From NCBI GenBank assembly GCA_910578185.1, contig CAJTPN010000001.1, forward strand, positions 73,519 through 137,518: 64,000 bases of DNA, read 5' to 3'. Below the pieces are notes generated by a model. That model worked only from the letters and a program-made list of their open reading frames with translations. It was not told where the DNA came from and did not search any database. The position numbers were made by a program, and so were the translations under genes. Below, one piece after another: positions 60,837-64,000 of this stretch. Within the stretch, counting starts at the first letter, position 1; each line of letters begins with the position of its first letter. The DNA comes from an uncultured Acetatifactor sp. (GTDB taxonomy: Bacteria; Bacillota; Clostridia; Lachnospirales; Lachnospiraceae).

Positions 60837-61943
60837 ATGGCAAAGACAAAAGCAGGCGGGTACGGCCGGGCGGCAGTTATCATGTGCGCCCTGTGCATGG
60901 GATTTTCCGGTTGTACTGCGGATGATGAGGAGGAGGAAACGGGCGTTCAGATTGAGGCGCCCCAGGAGAGTTCCTATACCATGGTGGTTGCTTCCATGGG
61001 AAACGTGGTAAAAACAGGCAGGGTCCGGTGTACATATATGCAGACAGATGAAGAAGAGATCAGAATTACTACTAAAGGAAGCATCATGGACAGCGTTTAT
61101 GTATCTCTTGGGGACAGCGTTGTGAAGGGGCAGCTTCTGGCAGAACTTGCGGTGGATGTAGACGAGGACGATATCGCTGAACTGGAATACAGGATAGCCA
61201 GGAACTCGCTGCTGCTTGGCTATACGGATACGGATGAAAATTATGCCCTTTCAAACAGATGGTGGTCTTTTGTGTATCAGTCTTCCGGTTCCGAGTCCGA
61301 ACAGGAAAAGCTGGATAAGGCCCTTGAAAATATCAGGCAGACTTACCGCTATAAGCGGGAGGATTATCAGGATGCCATTGAACTGGACAGGCAGCAGCTG
61401 GAAGACATGCAAAGACAGATCGAGGAGAGCCGTCTCTATGCGGGAATTGACGGGGAGATATCTTATGTGGGGACCCAGCTGGAGGGCAGCAGAGTTACGG
61501 AAGGCCAGATTGTGCTTAAGATCATAGACAATTCCAGGTGCCTTTTTGAGGTAAAGGAATCTGAGCTGAAGGGCGAGTTTCCTTTTAAAGAGGGGGAAGC
61601 GCTGCGGCTGACGGTGGGGGTTAACGGCAGATCAGTGGAGACGGAAGTGCTGCCCTATGATATGGAGCATTGGGACGACGTATATTACTTTGAGCTTCCG
61701 GAAATTCTGGAAGGACTGAAGGTTGGGACTTCAGGGATTATATACTACACGGTGGATTCCAGGGAATCTGTGTTAACCCTTCCCCATAGGGTGATTCGCA
61801 ATGCCGATGGGAAGCAGTATGTATATGTGCTTGGAGAGAACGATATCCGTCAGGTAAGATGGATCGAGACAGGGTTATGGGGGGATACGCTGGTGGAAGT
61901 GGTAAGCGGTTTGGAGGAAGGAGAGTATGTGGTTCAGAAATGA
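60837..61943 (+). CDS. HlyD/MacA-type efflux adaptor lipoprotein
   Basis: This protein of about 368 residues has a lipobox MGFSGC-T. It shows the membrane-fusion-protein layout: a lipoyl half (GSIMDSVYVSLGDSVVKGQLLAEL), a helical hairpin (about residues 110-200), the second lipoyl half (DGEISYVGTQLEGSRVTEGQ), a beta-barrel and a C-terminal segment (HRVIRNADGKQYVYVLGEN... VVSGLEEGEYVVQK). Such adaptors link MacB-like ABC transporters in Gram-positives. The ATG at 60837 lies just downstream of the promoter. Its stop overlaps the next adaptor. Confidence 0.88.
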   Translation: MAKTKAGGYGRAAVIMCALCMGFSGCTADDEEEETGVQIEAPQESSYTMVVASMGNVVKTGRVRCTYMQTDEEEIRITTKGSIMDSVYVSLGDSVVKGQLLAELAVDVDEDDIAELEYRIARNSLLLGYTDTDENYALSNRWWSFVYQSSGSESEQEKLDKALENIRQTYRYKREDYQDAIELDRQQLEDMQRQIEESRLYAGIDGEISYVGTQLEGSRVTEGQIVLKIIDNSRCLFEVKESELKGEFPFKEGEALRLTVGVNGRSVETEVLPYDMEHWDDVYYFELPEILEGLKVGTSGIIYYTVDSRESVLTLPHRVIRNADGKQYVYVLGENDIRQVRWIETGLWGDTLVEVVSGLEEGEYVVQK

Positions 61944-64000
61944 AAACTAGAAAGAAATTCTCATGGAGGAAGAAAACTTCCGTTTCGCTTACTCTGTGTA
62001 TTGGACTTATGATGTCCGCCGTATTTACGGGATGCGGCGAACGGACTGTGGAGTCACAGGAAGTAATTGAACTACATGAACCAAAGGACGGGGAGGAGGC
62101 GATTGCGAATACGGAACCGGTGGCATACCGGAATCTGTATGACGCCAATGTCTACGATGCAGTGGTTCATCCTTACGTGGAAGAGTACTATTACGAGTCA
62201 AAGCAGATTTTTGATTCCTTTGGCGCGCTGACGGGCGAGACCGTGGAGAAGGGTGATGTACTGGTGTACGCAGACAACAGCGCTATCTCCAAACGGATTC
62301 AGTCCATGGAGGAGAAGCTTCGTACCCTGACAGAGAATTATGAGGAATTCCGTACAGAAGCGGAGGAGTATATCGCCGCACAGCAGTCCGATTTGGAGGG
62401 GATCCAGGAAATTTTTGAGAATATGGAAGGATATGAGCCTCCGGAGACAATTATGGGAAGTAACGGACAGGAAATTGTGAATCCGGATCATACCTCCTGG
62501 TGGAAGGAATATGTAAAATGGGAGGGCCAGTACAATAATAAAGAGCTGTCCATGGAAACCAGAAAGGAAGCGCTTCGTCAAAAGACGGAACTCTATACAC
62601 TTGATTATGAGTATTATACCAGACAACTGCAAAAGTTGAGATCGCAGGAACAGGAAGGAGTGTTGCGGACAGGGATTTCCGGGCAGGTGGTGGCCATTGG
62701 GGACTATGTTTCCGGCGACAGCATTCGGGCAGGCGCCTCTGTGGCGGCGGTGGCCGATATGGGCAGAAAATATATCAAATGTGCCTATCTGTCCAAACTT
62801 GATCGGCAGAATGCCAAAGAAATCTATGCGGTGGTCAACGGAAAGCGCTACGAGCTTACGCTGGAGGAAAATGACGATAAAAGTCATTCAACTTTTGTGT
62901 TTGCCGATGAAAGCGGCGAAACGTCGGTGGGAGATGTGGCTTCAGTGGTTTTGGTGAAAAATATCAGGGAGCATGTGCTGACGGTTCCACAGAGTTCCGT
63001 TCACAGTTCCGGTCTGCAGCAATATGTGTATGTGATGGAGGATGGGAATATTGCCAACAGACAGGTAAAGACTGGTATGCGGGACGGTTCTTCCATAGAG
63101 ATATTGTCAGGTTTGGAGGAGGGAGAACTTGTACTTGCCTCCCAGTCGATTCAAGCTGCAGATTTTGAGACAGTTGTTTTGGAAAAGGGAATTTTTGAGG
63201 TGGACTTTAAGGAGAGCGGCAGTTTATATTTTCCATGCAAAAGCTCCGTGAACAATAAAGTGGAAAAGGGACAGGTTCGTTTTCAGTCATTTGGGCCGGA
63301 TATGAATGCAAGTGTAAAAATAGGTGATGTGATCGCAACAATACGCGTGGAGGGAGATAAGGTAGCGCTTGCCCGTAAAGAAACGGAGTTGAAGCGGGCA
63401 AAAGAAAGGCTTGCCGATCTACTGGCTTTGGACCAGGAGGAGAATGAAAAGGAAATTCAGCAAAGGCAGGAGAACATAGCGGCGCTGGAAGAAGAAATTG
63501 CGTTGATCAATCAGGACTACAATACCACTGAAATTTTGGCAGAGTCCGAAGGTATTTTGTATGCCAAAGCCAGTTATTACATTGAGGACAAAGTAAATAC
63601 CGGAAGCCGTCTGGCAGTGATAGCAGATACGGAAACAGTCTATCTTTATCTGGATAACTATAAAAAATATCTTCATTACGGCGATAGGGTGTCACTGATT
63701 TATACAACCGTCAAGGGGGAAAAGTGGGGAGCGGAAGGAAAAGTGGTGACTTTGGGAGATGCCATGGGCGGCGGGCTTTCCAGACAGAGCGTATTGGTGG
63801 AACTGCCGGAAGTGATGTTGGAAAATATGAACATGGTTACCACCACTTCCAGCGGCAAGAATTCTCCTGTGACCATAAACGCTACCGCTACTTTGCAGGC
63901 AATGAGCGATGTGATTTTGGTGCCCTTACGGGCGGTGGAAGAGGAAGGAGGCCGTACTTTCGTACATGTTGTGAAGGAAGACGGTACCGTGCTGCGGATA
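61940..64000 (+). CDS. Second adaptor lipoprotein, internally duplicated (3' end missing)
   Basis: This frame is open for at least 687 codons to the window edge. MKTRKKFSWRKKTSVSL starts a signal peptide ending VFTGC-G. A first adaptor module (SFGALTGETVEKGDVLVYAD, coiled-coil LRTLTENYEEFRTEAEEY, GISGQVVAIGDYVSGDS and a C-terminal SGLEEGELVLASQ) is followed by a second (SSVNNKVEKGQVRFQSF, coiled coil with KRAKERLADLLAL, then AESEGILYAKASYYIEDKV). The protein is thus about twice the usual adaptor length. It overlaps the upstream adaptor by four bases (ATGA). A transporter gene probably follows outside the window. Confidence 0.82.
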   Translation, partial: MKTRKKFSWRKKTSVSLTLCIGLMMSAVFTGCGERTVESQEVIELHEPKDGEEAIANTEPVAYRNLYDANVYDAVVHPYVEEYYYESKQIFDSFGALTGETVEKGDVLVYADNSAISKRIQSMEEKLRTLTENYEEFRTEAEEYIAAQQSDLEGIQEIFENMEGYEPPETIMGSNGQEIVNPDHTSWWKEYVKWEGQYNNKELSMETRKEALRQKTELYTLDYEYYTRQLQKLRSQEQEGVLRTGISGQVVAIGDYVSGDSIRAGASVAAVADMGRKYIKCAYLSKLDRQNAKEIYAVVNGKRYELTLEENDDKSHSTFVFADESGETSVGDVASVVLVKNIREHVLTVPQSSVHSSGLQQYVYVMEDGNIANRQVKTGMRDGSSIEILSGLEEGELVLASQSIQAADFETVVLEKGIFEVDFKESGSLYFPCKSSVNNKVEKGQVRFQSFGPDMNASVKIGDVIATIRVEGDKVALARKETELKRAKERLADLLALDQEENEKEIQQRQENIAALEEEIALINQDYNTTEILAESEGILYAKASYYIEDKVNTGSRLAVIADTETVYLYLDNYKKYLHYGDRVSLIYTTVKGEKWGAEGKVVTLGDAMGGGLSRQSVLVELPEVMLENMNMVTTTSSGKNSPVTINATATLQAMSDVILVPLRAVEEEGGRTFVHVVKEDGTVLRI

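Overview
The window looks like a chromosomal segment of an endospore-forming anaerobic Firmicute, most likely family Lachnospiraceae (Clostridia). The evidence is the complete spoIIIA engulfment-channel operon, spoIVB with a forespore-type promoter, a lysine riboswitch on dapA, a class III fructose-1,6-bisphosphatase, an [FeFe] hydrogenase, a YerC regulator, Gram-positive lipoprotein signals and strong Shine-Dalgarno sites. Most genes lie on the + strand. I see no rRNA, tRNA, CRISPR array, phage or insertion sequence, so this is mainly core genome with some accessory islands.

Layout. 1-5277: spoIIIAA (cut by the window edge) to spoIIIAH. 5300-9646: deoB behind a strongly folded leader, prfC, and a transglutaminase-like lipoprotein. 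9632-18977: a housekeeping operon asp23/gls24, nusB, xseA, xseB, ispA (with an odd Cys-rich insertion), dxs, tlyA, nadK, argR, recN, followed by spoIVB. spo0A, which usually follows spoIVB, is replaced here by a GatD-like dehydrogenase. 21583-25669: an intergenic stretch with an orphan promoter and hairpins, typA (minus), a tandem-OB SSB-like protein and a CobA/BtuR-type adenosyltransferase. 25747-29797: lysine riboswitch, dapA, dapB and an overlapping fbp. 29861-37542: a repeat-rich lipoprotein (minus), a eukaryote-type HisA, a degenerate LytM protein paired with a bactofilin, yerC (minus), a DUF1836 protein, an orphan NMT1-like binding protein, Uma2 and BFD-like genes (minus), and an SPFH/zinc-ribbon protein.

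37591-51118: pcrA, a small acidic membrane protein, an RlmD-type rRNA methyltransferase, then a compact same-strand envelope cluster. The cluster begins with a response-regulator receiver domain fused to a RelQ-like (p)ppGpp synthetase and continues with MoxR ATPase, DUF58, a membrane transglutaminase, a 57-residue protein, two GT8 glycosyltransferases and two PlsC-like acyltransferases. The REC-alarmone synthetase fusion is the most striking single protein here. It suggests a phosphorylation-gated stringent-response input, inferred from intact motifs of both domains.

51131-54905: a sigma-A-type promoter with a perfect cre site drives a NuoF/GltD-type flavoprotein and an [FeFe] hydrogenase. 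55004-64000: an OmpR/EnvZ-type two-component system, a membrane-anchored protein split by a frameshift in a G6 tract, a large lipoprotein combining a propeller-like half with a solute-binding half, and two lipoprotein HlyD/MacA-type adaptors. The second adaptor appears internally duplicated and runs off the window. This last region reads as a signal-sensing and export locus whose transporter probably lies just beyond position 64000.
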